In this document: positions 19,573-28,495 of the stretch, one piece after another
Layout: the number at the start of each line of letters is the position of its first letter
How positions within the stretch are numbered: the first letter of the stretch is position 1
NCBI RefSeq assembly: GCF_016107545.1
Contig: NZ_JABASS010000002.1
Coordinates: forward strand, 248,001 to 312,000
Length of the DNA stretch: 64,000 nucleotides
Source of the DNA: Psychrobacter namhaensis
GTDB taxonomy: Bacteria > Pseudomonadota > Gammaproteobacteria > Pseudomonadales > Moraxellaceae
Reading direction: 5' to 3'
Notes under the pieces: generated by a model
Databases searched by the model: none
What the model saw: the letters and a program-made list of their open reading frames with translations, nothing else
Told to the model about the DNA's origin: nothing
Made by a program: the position numbers and the translations under genes

Positions 19573-20208
19573 ATGCGCGGAGTTAATAAAGTTATCATTA
19601 TCGGTAACCTTGGAGCAGACCCTGAGGCACGTCAATTCAATAATGGCGGTAGCGTGACCAATATTTCGGTTGCGACATCGGAGCAGTGGACAGACAAACA
19701 AAGCGGCGAAAAAAGAGAAGCGACGGAATGGCATCGTATTTCACTATTTAACCGTTTGGGAGAGATTGCTGCACAGTATTTACGTAAAGGCAGCAAGGTC
19801 TATATCGAAGGCAGTTTACGGACGCGTAAATATCAGGATCAAAACGGACAAGACCGTTATATTACCGAGATCCGTGCTGAACAAATGCAAATGCTAGATG
19901 GCATGAGCGGTGGACAAGGTGACAATGCTTTTGGTGGTCAAAACCAAGGCCAAGGCGGTTATGGCAATCAAGGTGGTCAAAGCAATCAAAATAACTTTGG
20001 CCAACAAGCAAACCATCAGCAAGGCGGCTATAATCAAGCAGGCAACGCCGCTCAAGGGATGGCACAAGGTGGCAGACAAAATAGCTTTAATAACAACCAA
20101 AGTGCGCCTGCTCAGCAAAATCAATTTAACCAACCGACGCAGCAGCCTGCACAGTCAAAACCTACTGCCATGCCAGATGGTCCCGTAGATGACGATATTC
20201 CGTTCTGA
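19573..20208 (+). CDS. ssb: Single-stranded DNA-binding protein
   Basis: 211 residues. The OB fold (1-112) starts [18 protein letters not shown] and includes [16 protein letters not shown] long Gln/Asn/Gly-rich linker (about 115-200) follows and the protein ends in the acidic tip DDDIPF that recruits partner proteins. The linker is longer than that of E. coli SSB (178 residues in all), as is usual in Moraxellaceae. SSB binds single-stranded DNA as a tetramer in replication, repair and recombination. GAGGAC lies upstream of the ATG, and a terminator follows. Confidence 0.97.
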   Translation: MRGVNKVIIIGNLGADPEARQFNNGGSVTNISVATSEQWTDKQSGEKREATEWHRISLFNRLGEIAAQYLRKGSKVYIEGSLRTRKYQDQNGQDRYITEIRAEQMQMLDGMSGGQGDNAFGGQNQGQGGYGNQGGQSNQNNFGQQANHQQGGYNQAGNAAQGMAQGGRQNSFNNNQSAPAQQNQFNQPTQQPAQSKPTAMPDGPVDDDIPF

Positions 20209-20245
20209 GGAATACATAATTAAGTAATGTTGTATTTATAACTAT

Positions 20246-20283
20246 GTAGCTCATTGATAATAATATCATTGAGCTATTTTTAT
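20246..20283 (+). terminator. Intrinsic terminator of ssb
   Basis: TAGCTCATTGATA pairs with TATCATTGAGCTA around a short AT loop and is followed by TTTTTAT. It starts about 40 bases after the ssb stop. Confidence 0.85.
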
Positions 20284-20662
20284 ATCTAAAGATCAGGTCT
20301 TAAAATAAACGTAAAAGGTAAACTAGGAGCGTCATGTTGAGAAAAGCAATTGTGTTTAATTAATAGAGTGTATTATCAAGAAAAATAAAACCTTTGTTTA
20401 TTTTTAATTTAACTCTCTTTTATTTACTATCAATAGTTTGTCATAAATTTATTCTTAAACAGTTTAGTTAGTATAAAACACTAGTAAACATTTATTTACA
20501 AAGTCAAAGCTATCACACGTCTATTGATACTATCTGGTCAGGTTGAATAGAAAATCTATAGTCATTACAGTGAGTTATTGACCTAAATTTTCTGTGCGTG
20601 CTTTACAACTGCGACCCATCAGAGACTGTGTAAATCCTGTCCCCGCCGCCCTATATTTTTTT

Positions 20663-20681
20663 ATGCTAGTTAGCATTTTTT
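20663..20681 (+). terminator. Possible small terminator hairpin
   Basis: ATGCT and AGCAT form a five-pair stem with a four-base loop followed by six T. No gene ends nearby, so it may end an unannotated small RNA or be chance in AT-rich DNA. Confidence 0.3.
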
Positions 20682-20956
20682 ATATTGAAATTTAGAAAAA
20701 CTACCACTCATATCCTATATCAACCGTTCATTCTATTGGTAATGATTAATGCTAACAGTCCATTAAAAGAGATTGATATACTCCCTTCAAATTAATGGCG
20801 CAAACAATATTAAAGGTTGAACTACCAGTTAAAACCACTTTTTATTACGAATAGAAAGTCAGAGTTTGACCATCAAACGGCTTAAAACATAAAAAATATT
20901 TGGTCGGCAGCTGACGATAAAGGTGCCTACTTTACGGTTAGGGTTGGGTATAAAGC

Positions 20957-21571
20957 ATGAATGACAGTGATGTGTTTCGAAAAACGGATCTAGGTAGAAA
21001 GGAAGTGAAATCTCAAAGTCTAGGGATACTACCGCGAGACGCCAGAACATTACTCATTATGATTGATGGCAAACGGAGTTATCGCAGCTACCTTGATACG
21101 CTTGATAGCAGCAAGATGTTTGCGAGCTTTGGGGGCGTGACGCCAATTTTTGAGCTGCTTTTAGAGCTTGAATACATTGAAGTTGCTGGCGCTGATAATG
21201 CTGCTACCCAAACGCCGATAGCCTCTCAGTCTCAATCGTCGCCACAATCTACTACTACAGACGTTGATACGGAGATTGATCGCACTTTTCGGAGTAAAGC
21301 TGCAAGCAAAATGTCAGCAATAGGCAGAAAGTCAATTGGTAGCCTCTTCAAAAACAAGATGCCGTATGCCAGTTATGAGACGATAAAGTCAGATTTGGCT
21401 GCCTACATCGAAAGACATGCGCCTCCTGTAGAGGCGTGGGGTTATTTACTTATGTTAGAGCAGTGCGAGGGTAGCCGACAATTATTGGTTTTGGTACAAG
21501 AGATACAGAGTACCAGTAGTGGAGAGCTGGCGCACGGTATGAATGAGTTTACCCAAAGAATTCAATATTAA
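20957..21571 (+). CDS. Unknown protein with a conserved-looking N-terminal domain
   Basis: 204 residues, not recognised. The N-terminal part (about 10-75) contains LGILPRDARTLLIMIDGKRSYRSYL, which recalls short regulatory helical domains found in other proteobacterial unknowns, then FGGVTPIFELLLELEYI. A Ser/Thr/Gln-rich linker (80-105) follows, and a second helical domain (about 125-204) ends in HGMNEFTQRIQY. There is no signal peptide or membrane helix, so it is cytoplasmic. It stands alone with about 750 bases of non-coding DNA upstream and 600 downstream. The ribosome site is weak. Confidence 0.7.
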   Translation: MNDSDVFRKTDLGRKEVKSQSLGILPRDARTLLIMIDGKRSYRSYLDTLDSSKMFASFGGVTPIFELLLELEYIEVAGADNAATQTPIASQSQSSPQSTTTDVDTEIDRTFRSKAASKMSAIGRKSIGSLFKNKMPYASYETIKSDLAAYIERHAPPVEAWGYLLMLEQCEGSRQLLVLVQEIQSTSSGELAHGMNEFTQRIQY

Positions 21572-22167
21572 TGGTGAGACGATCATAAGCAAACAGACGT
21601 GATTCATTAAAGGGATCTTTCTCTTGATAAGTGGCCACTGTTATTAAATGCAGTAAAAAACGATTATAAGCAAGGCAATGGCTGATCTATAAACGTTATA
21701 TTTCTGGACTGTTTTTAGTTTGATGGAAGCGTCATTGGTCGTTGTTTTAACAGAGTAAGGCTGCTAACAGGGTTATAATTTTTAACCTTCTATGGATTTA
21801 TGTTTATTTATAGATAAGACGTACGGTCTTTCAGTGTCACTCCAAAAATAATATTTTTTGAATTTAAAAACAACAGTACGTTTTTATAAAAAGGCTTAAC
21901 TAAAAAACGGATTTTTACTTAAGTTTACTTTCTACTGATAGTCAGTGTAAAACTATAATAATTTACTATTGTTTTAATATCTGTTTTTGTTTATATTGTC
22001 TGCGCTTACGAATACTAGGATTGATCCTATTTTCATCCACAAAAAAGACATTCATTCACAAAGTCTATCATTCTGTTTAATGAATGATGAATGAGCAATT
22101 CTTAGTTCTTAATAGTTAACAATATGCCTATTAAGGTTATCTCTCTTATTTTACAGTTGGATTCACT
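21572..22167. other. 596-base AT-rich region upstream of the H-NS-like gene
   Basis: No coding frame is seen. It is very AT-rich and probably carries the promoter of the H-NS-like gene. A perfect 6-2-6 palindrome, TAGGATTGATCCTA, lies at 22016-22029, and CATTCATT / AATGAATG (about 22050-22086) make a second, wider dyad. Both lie in the last 150 bases before the start. Confidence 0.55.
22016..22029. promoter_or_regulatory. Palindrome, possible operator of the H-NS-like gene
   Basis: TAGGAT-TG-ATCCTA is a perfect inverted repeat 138 bases before the ATG of the H-NS-like gene, in otherwise AT-rich DNA. A regulator site is possible; no regulator is known. Confidence 0.3.
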
Positions 22168-22491
22168 ATGAGCAAAAATAACGCAATTGATTTAGACAGT
22201 CTAAACGTTGATGAGCTACGCGCCATCACCGAAAATGCCCAGCAGCTTATCGCTCAAAAACAACATCAGCGCTTGTATGATGCTTACATGCAGTTTGAAC
22301 AAATTGCCGAAGACAGCAATGCGACTATCGAAGAGATTTTAAAAGCTGGTGAAAAGCTAGAGAAAAAACGCAGTATTAAATATCGTAATACCAATAATAA
22401 CGAAGAGACGTGGACTGGCCGTGGTCGCAAGCCAACGTGGTTGGTTGACGCTCTAGCAGCCGGTCGTGATCTTGAAGATTTTGCTGTTTAA
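22168..22491 (+). CDS. H-NS family nucleoid-associated protein
   Basis: 107 residues. The N-terminal half is a helical oligomerisation region (DELRAITENAQQLIAQKQHQRL and on to about residue 75). The C-terminus carries the DNA-binding signature TWTGRGRKPTWL (about 85-97), the W-x-G-R-G-R-x-P-x-W form of H-NS/BpH3-like proteins. Such proteins bind AT-rich, often acquired, DNA and silence it. The gene is monocistronic, with a long AT-rich leader region and a strong terminator. It is close to, but not linked with, the AT-rich KAP NTPase gene 8 kb upstream. Confidence 0.93.
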   Translation: MSKNNAIDLDSLNVDELRAITENAQQLIAQKQHQRLYDAYMQFEQIAEDSNATIEEILKAGEKLEKKRSIKYRNTNNNEETWTGRGRKPTWLVDALAAGRDLEDFAV

Positions 22492-22611
22492 CACGGCTTA
22501 CTTAGCCATGCAAGATTGCACATGCTGTGTTGCTTTTTAGGTTGATATCTAGGGATTTATTTAAAAGTATTAAGCGGTATTGTAATCAGCCCCAGAGCTT
22601 ATCAGTAGACA

Positions 22612-22663
22612 GAAGCCAGTATCTTTATTACCAGTATTTTGGTAAAAAGATACTGGCTTTTTT
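22612..22663 (+). terminator. Strong intrinsic terminator after the H-NS-like gene
   Basis: AAGCCAGTATCTTT pairs with AAGATACTGGCTT, with an inner stem TTACCA / TGGTAA, followed by six T. It separates the H-NS-like gene from the type II secretion genes. Confidence 0.88.
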
Positions 22664-22731
22664 GCTGTCATCTATAGGCCATTGTTTGTTATGATAATGA
22701 CGTTTTTGTCTTATATAAGAGTTGTGCCATC

Positions 22732-23556
22732 GTGCCTCAAATATCTGCGTCGTCTCATAAGCGTCCTCGTAAGCTGTGGTGGCTAGTCGGGTTTGTATTG
22801 TTTGCGCTATTTGTCGTGTTGCAGATGCCAGCGGTGTGGCTCCTTGAGAAGTATGCGCCAAATACGCCTTATGTACAGCACGTGTCTGGTAATGTGTGGC
22901 AAGGCTCAATCATTTGGCAGGTACCTTTATCAGCGACAGCGCTCACAGGTACGGCTGAGTGGTCGTGGCAGCCATGGCAGCTGTTATTAGGTAAGCTGGG
23001 GGCAAAGGTCGATATCCACTCAGGACAAACCCGTCTCAATGGCCAAGTCAAAATAGGGTTTAATTCGTGGCAAGTAGATAACATGAGCGGAAAAATTGCC
23101 CCTGAAACGTTAGCCCGTATGGTCAATTGGCAATTGCCCAATACGCCGATTCAGGTCAATAACGTCGCGCTAAAACGCCAGACAGGCTCAAATGCAGCAA
23201 ACAACGACGCAGACAAAAAAATCGCTGGATTTAGTCAAGCGGATGGTCAGTTGACATGGGTTGGCGGTGAAATGGGGTATCCTAGCGGTAATAAGGTCTT
23301 TTACATCACGATGCCTACGATGCGTGCTGAGCTAAGTGTGGAACAAAAGAATCATCAAAACCTGTTGCACATCAATCTGTTAAACAACCAAGATAAGCGC
23401 TTAGGGGACTTATATATCGATGGCGACAATATGCTAGATGTCAGTTTGACGCAGCGTCTGTTAGAAAATATGCCTGAGTATAAAGGACAAGCGCCGCAAG
23501 ATACGCCAGTCGTCAGTGTCCGGCAGCCGCTACTAAGTGGGTTGGGGACACGCTAG
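22732..23556 (+). CDS. gspN: Type II secretion system protein N
   Basis: 274 residues, starting at GTG (22732). One N-terminal membrane helix (about 14-37) is followed by a periplasmic domain. The motif HVSGNVWQGSIIWQVPL and WSWQPWQLLLGKLG are typical of GspN, which resembles a shortened AsmA-like β-fold. GspN is an accessory inner-membrane component of the T2SS present in only some species. It is immediately followed by gspC with no spacer, and gspD follows, the order also found in Acinetobacter. The remaining gsp genes are not in the window. Confidence 0.85.
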   Translation: MPQISASSHKRPRKLWWLVGFVLFALFVVLQMPAVWLLEKYAPNTPYVQHVSGNVWQGSIIWQVPLSATALTGTAEWSWQPWQLLLGKLGAKVDIHSGQTRLNGQVKIGFNSWQVDNMSGKIAPETLARMVNWQLPNTPIQVNNVALKRQTGSNAANNDADKKIAGFSQADGQLTWVGGEMGYPSGNKVFYITMPTMRAELSVEQKNHQNLLHINLLNNQDKRLGDLYIDGDNMLDVSLTQRLLENMPEYKGQAPQDTPVVSVRQPLLSGLGTR

Positions 23557-24453
23557 ATGAGGAATGTTGCCACCAGTGTAAAACCCCTGATTAATATCCT
23601 TAACCGCTGCTCAGGCTGGTTGCTGTTATTAGCCATTGCTTGGTTATGCTGGACCGCCGCGCGATTGTTATGGTTATTGTTGGCCGCGCCATTAGCCCCC
23701 GCATTGCCATTAGCGCCTTTACAAAGCAGCTCTGCCTCTGACAAAGACTACAGTGGCTTGTTCGCTATTTTTTCTGATCCCGATCCTGTCACGGCGGCCG
23801 TGCAGCCGCCGCCTAACGTGGGTTTAAAAGGGGTATTATTGGCCATACCAGAGAGTCTGTCTTCAGCATTATTAGACGTCAATGGTGAGGTAAAAAATTA
23901 TCGCATCGGTGATGACTTAAAAGACAGTCACTATACGCTTGTCGCTGTCGATTGGAATTCGGTTATTATCGCTGATGCGAACGATAAGCAAACCGTCATT
24001 AGCATGCCAGAAGCCATGCCACTAGACCAAAGTGCGATGCTAGCAGGCGCAGTGAGTAACCAGCGTTTGCCAGATACCAGCATGCCACCGACCGCTCCTC
24101 AGCCTGCGCAAGATATTGGGGCTGAATCGACCGAGACAGGTAGTGAAAGCAATCCGCAATCGGCCATTGAAGAGGCGGTCACGGCATTGCAAGAAAATCC
24201 AGCCAGTTATCTGAGTAGAATGGGGGTGATGGCTGCAGGGGAAAGTTATCAAGTCACAGCGGCCATGCCCTCTAAACTGCGTAACCGCCTAGGGCTTGAG
24301 CCCGGTGATAAGGTACTAACCGTAAATGGGCAGAGTGTGGGTAACAACCCTGCACAGGATGCTGGGGTACTCCAACAGGTACAGCAAGCAGGTGAAGCGC
24401 AAATAGAAGTGCAACGTGGCGAGCAAGTTATTACCATTCGTCAGCAGTTTTAG
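23557..24453 (+). CDS. gspC: Type II secretion system protein C
   Basis: 298 residues. There is a short cytoplasmic N-terminus, one membrane helix (about 20-46), the periplasmic homology region (about 65-150, with NVGLKGVLLA and NYRIGDDL), an Ala/Pro/Glu-rich linker, and a C-terminal PDZ domain (about 205-298, with LGLEPGDKVLTVNGQSV). GspC links the inner-membrane platform to the secretin GspD and helps select substrates. The ATG directly follows the gspN stop, which implies translational coupling. Confidence 0.93.
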   Translation: MRNVATSVKPLINILNRCSGWLLLLAIAWLCWTAARLLWLLLAAPLAPALPLAPLQSSSASDKDYSGLFAIFSDPDPVTAAVQPPPNVGLKGVLLAIPESLSSALLDVNGEVKNYRIGDDLKDSHYTLVAVDWNSVIIADANDKQTVISMPEAMPLDQSAMLAGAVSNQRLPDTSMPPTAPQPAQDIGAESTETGSESNPQSAIEEAVTALQENPASYLSRMGVMAAGESYQVTAAMPSKLRNRLGLEPGDKVLTVNGQSVGNNPAQDAGVLQQVQQAGEAQIEVQRGEQVITIRQQF

Positions 24454-24594
24454 ACCCAATAAACTGCAGACAGCCCCTATGTTAAATAAATAAGCAGTGG
24501 GTTCGTGCTGCGGCAAGCGGGCGAGCGCTTAGTCATTTCAGCACACAATAAACTCAGTACATACGAAGCATCATCACGGTAGGTAATCATCCAT

Positions 24595-26838
24595 ATGGTC
24601 AGTTTTCATAATTTTTCAGTCACGCCTTTGCACCATGTTTTGCAGCGTCTGATGCGGCTGTGTCGTCCTCTTTGCCTAGCCGTGCCATTGTGGGCCGCCA
24701 GTATAGGGCTTGCGAGTGCTGAGAGTTGGAAGGTTAACTTACAAGACGCTGATATCAAAGCCTTTATCAATGAGGTGGCCACCATTACTGACCAAAACTT
24801 TGTCCTTGATCCACGTATCAATGGCAATGTCACGGTGATCTCCAATAAAGCCTTGTCCCGTGATGAGATTTACCAGCTGTTTTTGAGTGTGATGCAAGTG
24901 AACGGTGTGGCCGCAATCGAGTCGGGAACCACTATTAAACTGGTACCAGACAATATTGCTAAGCAATCAGGCGTGGCTGTAGATTTGCGCGGTGACAGTG
25001 TCGGGGAGGCTCTGGCAACCCGCGTTATTTATTTGACCAATACCCAAGCTGCTGAAGTGTTGGGTGTTATTAGACCACTGATGCCGCAGTCCGCTCATGC
25101 CGCTGCCGTGCCTGGAGTCAATGCACTGGTGTTATCCGATCGTGCAGACAGTCTTAACCAGCTGACAGCACTTATTCGAGATTTGGACAGTAATGTTAAT
25201 GATAGCTTGCGTGTGATACCACTGCGTCATGTCGATGCTGAGCGTATGATGGATCTGATCAGCTCACTGGTAGCAAGTGCTGCTGGTGGTCAGGCACAAG
25301 GGGGTAATCAGCTAAAGGTGATTGCTGATACGGCCAGTGATAGGCTGTTGGTTAAAGGCAGTCCTGAGATGATTGCTAAAGTTCAAGAAATGGTCAACGA
25401 GTTAGATACCACGCCCACAAGACGGTTAAGTGGTCTGCGCGTCTTTCGATTAAAATATGCCAGTGCCGGTCATATTGCAGAAATGCTACGTGGATTGCTT
25501 GCCAATCAGTCAATTAATAGCAAGGGTGCCACCTCTTCGTTAGAGTCGGCGTCACTGAACGATGCGAGTAGTACAGGAGCGGCTTTAGCTAATGATGCTA
25601 GTACCCTTAATAGTAGTGCTACGACCTCAGCGACATCCAGCACAAGCGCAAATAGTACGGGTACAGGGGTGGGTGGCCGTCCCTTTAGTATTATCGCTGA
25701 TGAAACGCAAAACGCCATCATCGTCAATGCGGCACCTGAGCTGATGTTTGAGATTGAAGAGGCGGTCAATCAGTTAGACAATCGCCGAGCGCAAGTATTG
25801 ATTCAAGCCGCTATCGTCGAAGTCTCAGGTGATGATGCAACCCAGCTTGGCGTGCAATGGGCGCTAGGCAATGCCAATAGTGGCTATGGGGTGATAAACT
25901 TTAACAATGTGGGGGCAAGTGCCGCCTCCCTTGCCGCCGCTGCCTTATCAGGTGGAGGTACAGCCGGCATCAGCGCAGCAGCAGGCTCGATAGCTGGGGC
26001 GTTAATTGGTATCGGTGATAGCAGCAAAGACAGCCAAGGGAATACCCAGTTTTATGGGGCTATCTTGCAGGCGCTTGATTCTTCTACCAGTGCAAACCTG
26101 TTGTCTATGCCATCGATTTTGACGTTGGACAACGAAAAAGCCAGTATTTTGGTTGGGCAAAACGTGCCTTTTGTTACGGGCTCCTTTACCACCAGTGGCA
26201 ACAATTCAAATAACCCGTTTCAGACCATTGACCGTCAAGACATTGGTATTAACCTAAATGTCATACCGCACATTGGTGACAATGGCACAGTTCGTTTGGA
26301 GGTCTCGCAAGAAGTCTCGTCGGTTGTCCCTGGCAGTACGGGCAACGCGAGTGGTTTGATCACCAATAAAAGCCTTATTAACACAACGATTTTAGCCGAT
26401 GATCAGCAGACCATTGCGCTCGGGGGGTTGATGCGTGACAACACCACCACACGTCAACAAAAAGTTCCGGGCTTGGGTAATGTACCCGTCATTGGCCGCC
26501 TGTTTCGCTCTGACAATGATACGACGCAAAAAAGCAACTTAATCATCTTTTTACAGCCAACCATCCTTCGAGATGGCGGGGCGGTCGCTAGTGTCACTGA
26601 GCGCAAGTTCAATCAGATGCGCGTACTGCAGTTGGTCATTGATAAAAACGGTACGATCAAACAACTGCCATTGAGTGGTACAGAAGGCTGGGATGGTAAG
26701 GTCAGTGCGGATTATGAATTGATGCCGCTTAACCCGCTTATTCCTAAGCGCAATCAGACACCAAAAGCCGCCCCTCAGGGCTTCACTAAAGTGGATAGCC
26801 CGAGTGGTGGCATAACCACTTATCCTTTGAACCGTTAA
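24595..26838 (+). CDS. gspD: Type II secretion system secretin GspD
   Basis: 747 residues. A long signal peptide ends near residue 42 (IGLASA|E). The N0 domain (WKVNLQDADIKAFINEVATIT) and the N1-N3 repeats follow, and a Ser/Thr/Ala-rich loop (about 305-360) interrupts N3. The secretin domain (about 400-670) contains VPGLGNVPVIGRLFRSD. It forms the outer-membrane channel through which folded exoproteins leave. No lipobox is seen, so assembly probably needs a pilotin or other help. It follows gspC after 141 bases. Confidence 0.95.
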   Translation: MVSFHNFSVTPLHHVLQRLMRLCRPLCLAVPLWAASIGLASAESWKVNLQDADIKAFINEVATITDQNFVLDPRINGNVTVISNKALSRDEIYQLFLSVMQVNGVAAIESGTTIKLVPDNIAKQSGVAVDLRGDSVGEALATRVIYLTNTQAAEVLGVIRPLMPQSAHAAAVPGVNALVLSDRADSLNQLTALIRDLDSNVNDSLRVIPLRHVDAERMMDLISSLVASAAGGQAQGGNQLKVIADTASDRLLVKGSPEMIAKVQEMVNELDTTPTRRLSGLRVFRLKYASAGHIAEMLRGLLANQSINSKGATSSLESASLNDASSTGAALANDASTLNSSATTSATSSTSANSTGTGVGGRPFSIIADETQNAIIVNAAPELMFEIEEAVNQLDNRRAQVLIQAAIVEVSGDDATQLGVQWALGNANSGYGVINFNNVGASAASLAAAALSGGGTAGISAAAGSIAGALIGIGDSSKDSQGNTQFYGAILQALDSSTSANLLSMPSILTLDNEKASILVGQNVPFVTGSFTTSGNNSNNPFQTIDRQDIGINLNVIPHIGDNGTVRLEVSQEVSSVVPGSTGNASGLITNKSLINTTILADDQQTIALGGLMRDNTTTRQQKVPGLGNVPVIGRLFRSDNDTTQKSNLIIFLQPTILRDGGAVASVTERKFNQMRVLQLVIDKNGTIKQLPLSGTEGWDGKVSADYELMPLNPLIPKRNQTPKAAPQGFTKVDSPSGGITTYPLNR

Positions 26839-27082
26839 TGTCTCAACAAATGGCTGTTTCATGCTCCTTTAATTAAATGACCGTCTCTTCTTGCCACCAC
26901 CTTTAAAAGTATGGAGTAATGTGACAAGACGCCTTGAACGTAAGTGATATCGCGTCTTGATTTGCGTATTGATAACACAGATAAACACAGTACTTTTTAT
27001 TTCCCCGTATACTAGCTACTAGTTAGGCATTGATGATGAACACTTGCTGATAAATCCTATAGATAATGATATAAAGGTAGAG

Positions 27083-27262
27083 GTGAAGACATTGACAAGC
27101 CATCCTAATACAAAAAAGTGGTTGATTTTAGGAGTGATTGCTACGGGTTTATTGGTGATTCCTCGGCGTAGCAGCCAAAAAGCTGATATCAACTTATCTG
27201 AAAAAAATACTGTAAAAACCAAAAGTAACATCGTTAATGGTGATCAAAGAGCAGCTAAATAG
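27083..27262 (+). CDS. Possible small single-pass membrane protein
   Basis: 59 residues if translation begins at the GTG at 27083, which has AAAGG five bases upstream; a TTG at 27044 would give 72 residues but lacks such a site. One hydrophobic helix (WLILGVIATGLLVIP) follows a Lys-containing start, and the tail is polar and Lys/Asn-rich. No family is recognised. It sits between gspD and tatD on the same strand. The composition resembles real protein, but the gene is unproven. Confidence 0.4.
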   Translation: MKTLTSHPNTKKWLILGVIATGLLVIPRRSSQKADINLSEKNTVKTKSNIVNGDQRAAK

Positions 27263-27320
27263 CGGCGTAGAAAAAACGCCTTTAGTAACCGTGACGGTTT
27301 TGTGGTTCACATAACGCCGC
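27262..27320 (+). promoter_or_regulatory. Structured leader upstream of tatD with alternative pairings
   Basis: GCGGCGT (27262-27268) can pair with the distal ACGCCGC (27314-27320), closing a 59-base element that contains AACCG-TGA-CGGTT. Alternatively its GGCGT can pair with the nearby ACGCC (27276-27280), followed by TTTAG, as a short terminator-like hairpin. The two foldings exclude each other. tatD starts 35 bases further on. Confidence 0.35.
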
Positions 27321-27354
27321 ACCTTGTGAAAAAATATTAATTTGGAGTCTAACC

Positions 27355-28341
27355 ATGACCCCTAACGACTTATCTACCGTGTCTACACAGACGCCACCTG
27401 ATATTTATCCTCTCATCGACACTCATACTCATTTTGATATCCCAGTGTTTGACGACGATAGAGAGCAACTCATACAGCAGGCCTATAAGCAGGGTGTGCG
27501 ACACCTTGTATTAGTCGGTTATTTATATCGGCATTTTGAGCGTATGTACGATACGAAGCAATTACTGAATAAGCGGTTGCCATCTTCTACACTAGAAGCT
27601 AACGGACAAGATCAAACCCATACCAACATTCATATTGCGCTAGGTTTACATCCTTTTTATATTGAACAGCATCGCGAAGACCATTTAAAAGAGATGGCAA
27701 AAATGATTGCTGAGCAGCGGCCGCTCGCAATCGGTGAGATTGGTTTAGATACTTTTACTGATGTTATGAAAACGCCGGAGATGTTTGCCAAGCAAGAGCG
27801 TTTTTTTAAGGCGCAATTGGATATGGCAGTGACTCATAAGCTGCCAGTGATGTTGCACATTCGTAAGGCCCACGCAGAAGCACTGGCCATACTAAAAGCA
27901 CATGACTATGATGCTCATAAGATAGGCGGGATCGCCCACAGTTTTAGTGGCGGCGAGCAAGAAGCAAAGGCGTTTGTGAAGTTGGGATTTAAGCTTGGGG
28001 TTACTGGTCAAGTCACCAACCCAAACGCTAAGAAACTGCGTCGCGCTATTCAAGCAGCCGTTGACAGTTATGGTATCGAGTGCTTGGTGATAGAAACCGA
28101 CTGTCCGGATATGATGCCTATTATGTGTCAGACATGGGAGGAGGATTCATCAGCGCTTAGCAGCAGTCCGACCAATGAAGAGCGTGCTACGCCAGCACAT
28201 AATAGGAATGTACCAGCCAATCTAGCGTGGGTGGTGCTGAGCCTAAGTGAGTTACTTGATGTACCACCGTCTACTCTGGCCGAACAATTATGGCACAACA
28301 GTTGCAACGCTTTGCAAACGACATGGGTTTATTCTCCCTAG
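27355..28341 (+). CDS. TatD family metal-dependent hydrolase
   Basis: 328 residues, longer than the usual 260. The metal motif LIDTHTHFDIPVFDDD opens the TIM barrel; further ligands lie in LGLHPFYIEQH, AIGEIGLD, MLHIRKAH, GGIAHSFSG and ETDCPDM. TatD-type enzymes are deoxyribonucleases or D-aminoacyl-tRNA deacylase-like hydrolases of the amidohydrolase superfamily. Two insertions are visible, one near residues 66-85 and one near 263-285. GGAG precedes the ATG. Which TatD paralogue (TatD, YcfH, YjjV) this represents is not certain. Confidence 0.9.
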   Translation: MTPNDLSTVSTQTPPDIYPLIDTHTHFDIPVFDDDREQLIQQAYKQGVRHLVLVGYLYRHFERMYDTKQLLNKRLPSSTLEANGQDQTHTNIHIALGLHPFYIEQHREDHLKEMAKMIAEQRPLAIGEIGLDTFTDVMKTPEMFAKQERFFKAQLDMAVTHKLPVMLHIRKAHAEALAILKAHDYDAHKIGGIAHSFSGGEQEAKAFVKLGFKLGVTGQVTNPNAKKLRRAIQAAVDSYGIECLVIETDCPDMMPIMCQTWEEDSSALSSSPTNEERATPAHNRNVPANLAWVVLSLSELLDVPPSTLAEQLWHNSCNALQTTWVYSP

Positions 28342-28495
28342 GCGTTGCCATCACTACCAATAGCGGACACTACCAAACGTGATTTATGAGGAGCCATTTA
28401 TTGGGAGTCACTGAAACGCGAATGAAGTAGTAACGAAAGCCAGTACAACCAGAACCAGAGTAATCAACACAATCTAAAAGAGCCTATAATCTGTG

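Larger units (their letters stand above)
20209..20956. other. 748-base AT-rich intergenic region after ssb
   Basis: After the ssb terminator (20246-20283) I find no convincing gene. The stretch is AT-rich with a short GC patch near 20637-20651. A small hairpin, ATGCT-AGTT-AGCAT followed by six T, lies at 20663-20681 and could end a short transcript. The leader of the unknown gene at 20957 is presumably here. Confidence 0.5.

Noticed and set aside
20620..20660. GAGACTGTGTAAAT resembling the end of an IS256-type element
   Set aside because: Only one short match, no transposase, no matching inverted end nearby; chance or a long-decayed remnant cannot be told apart.
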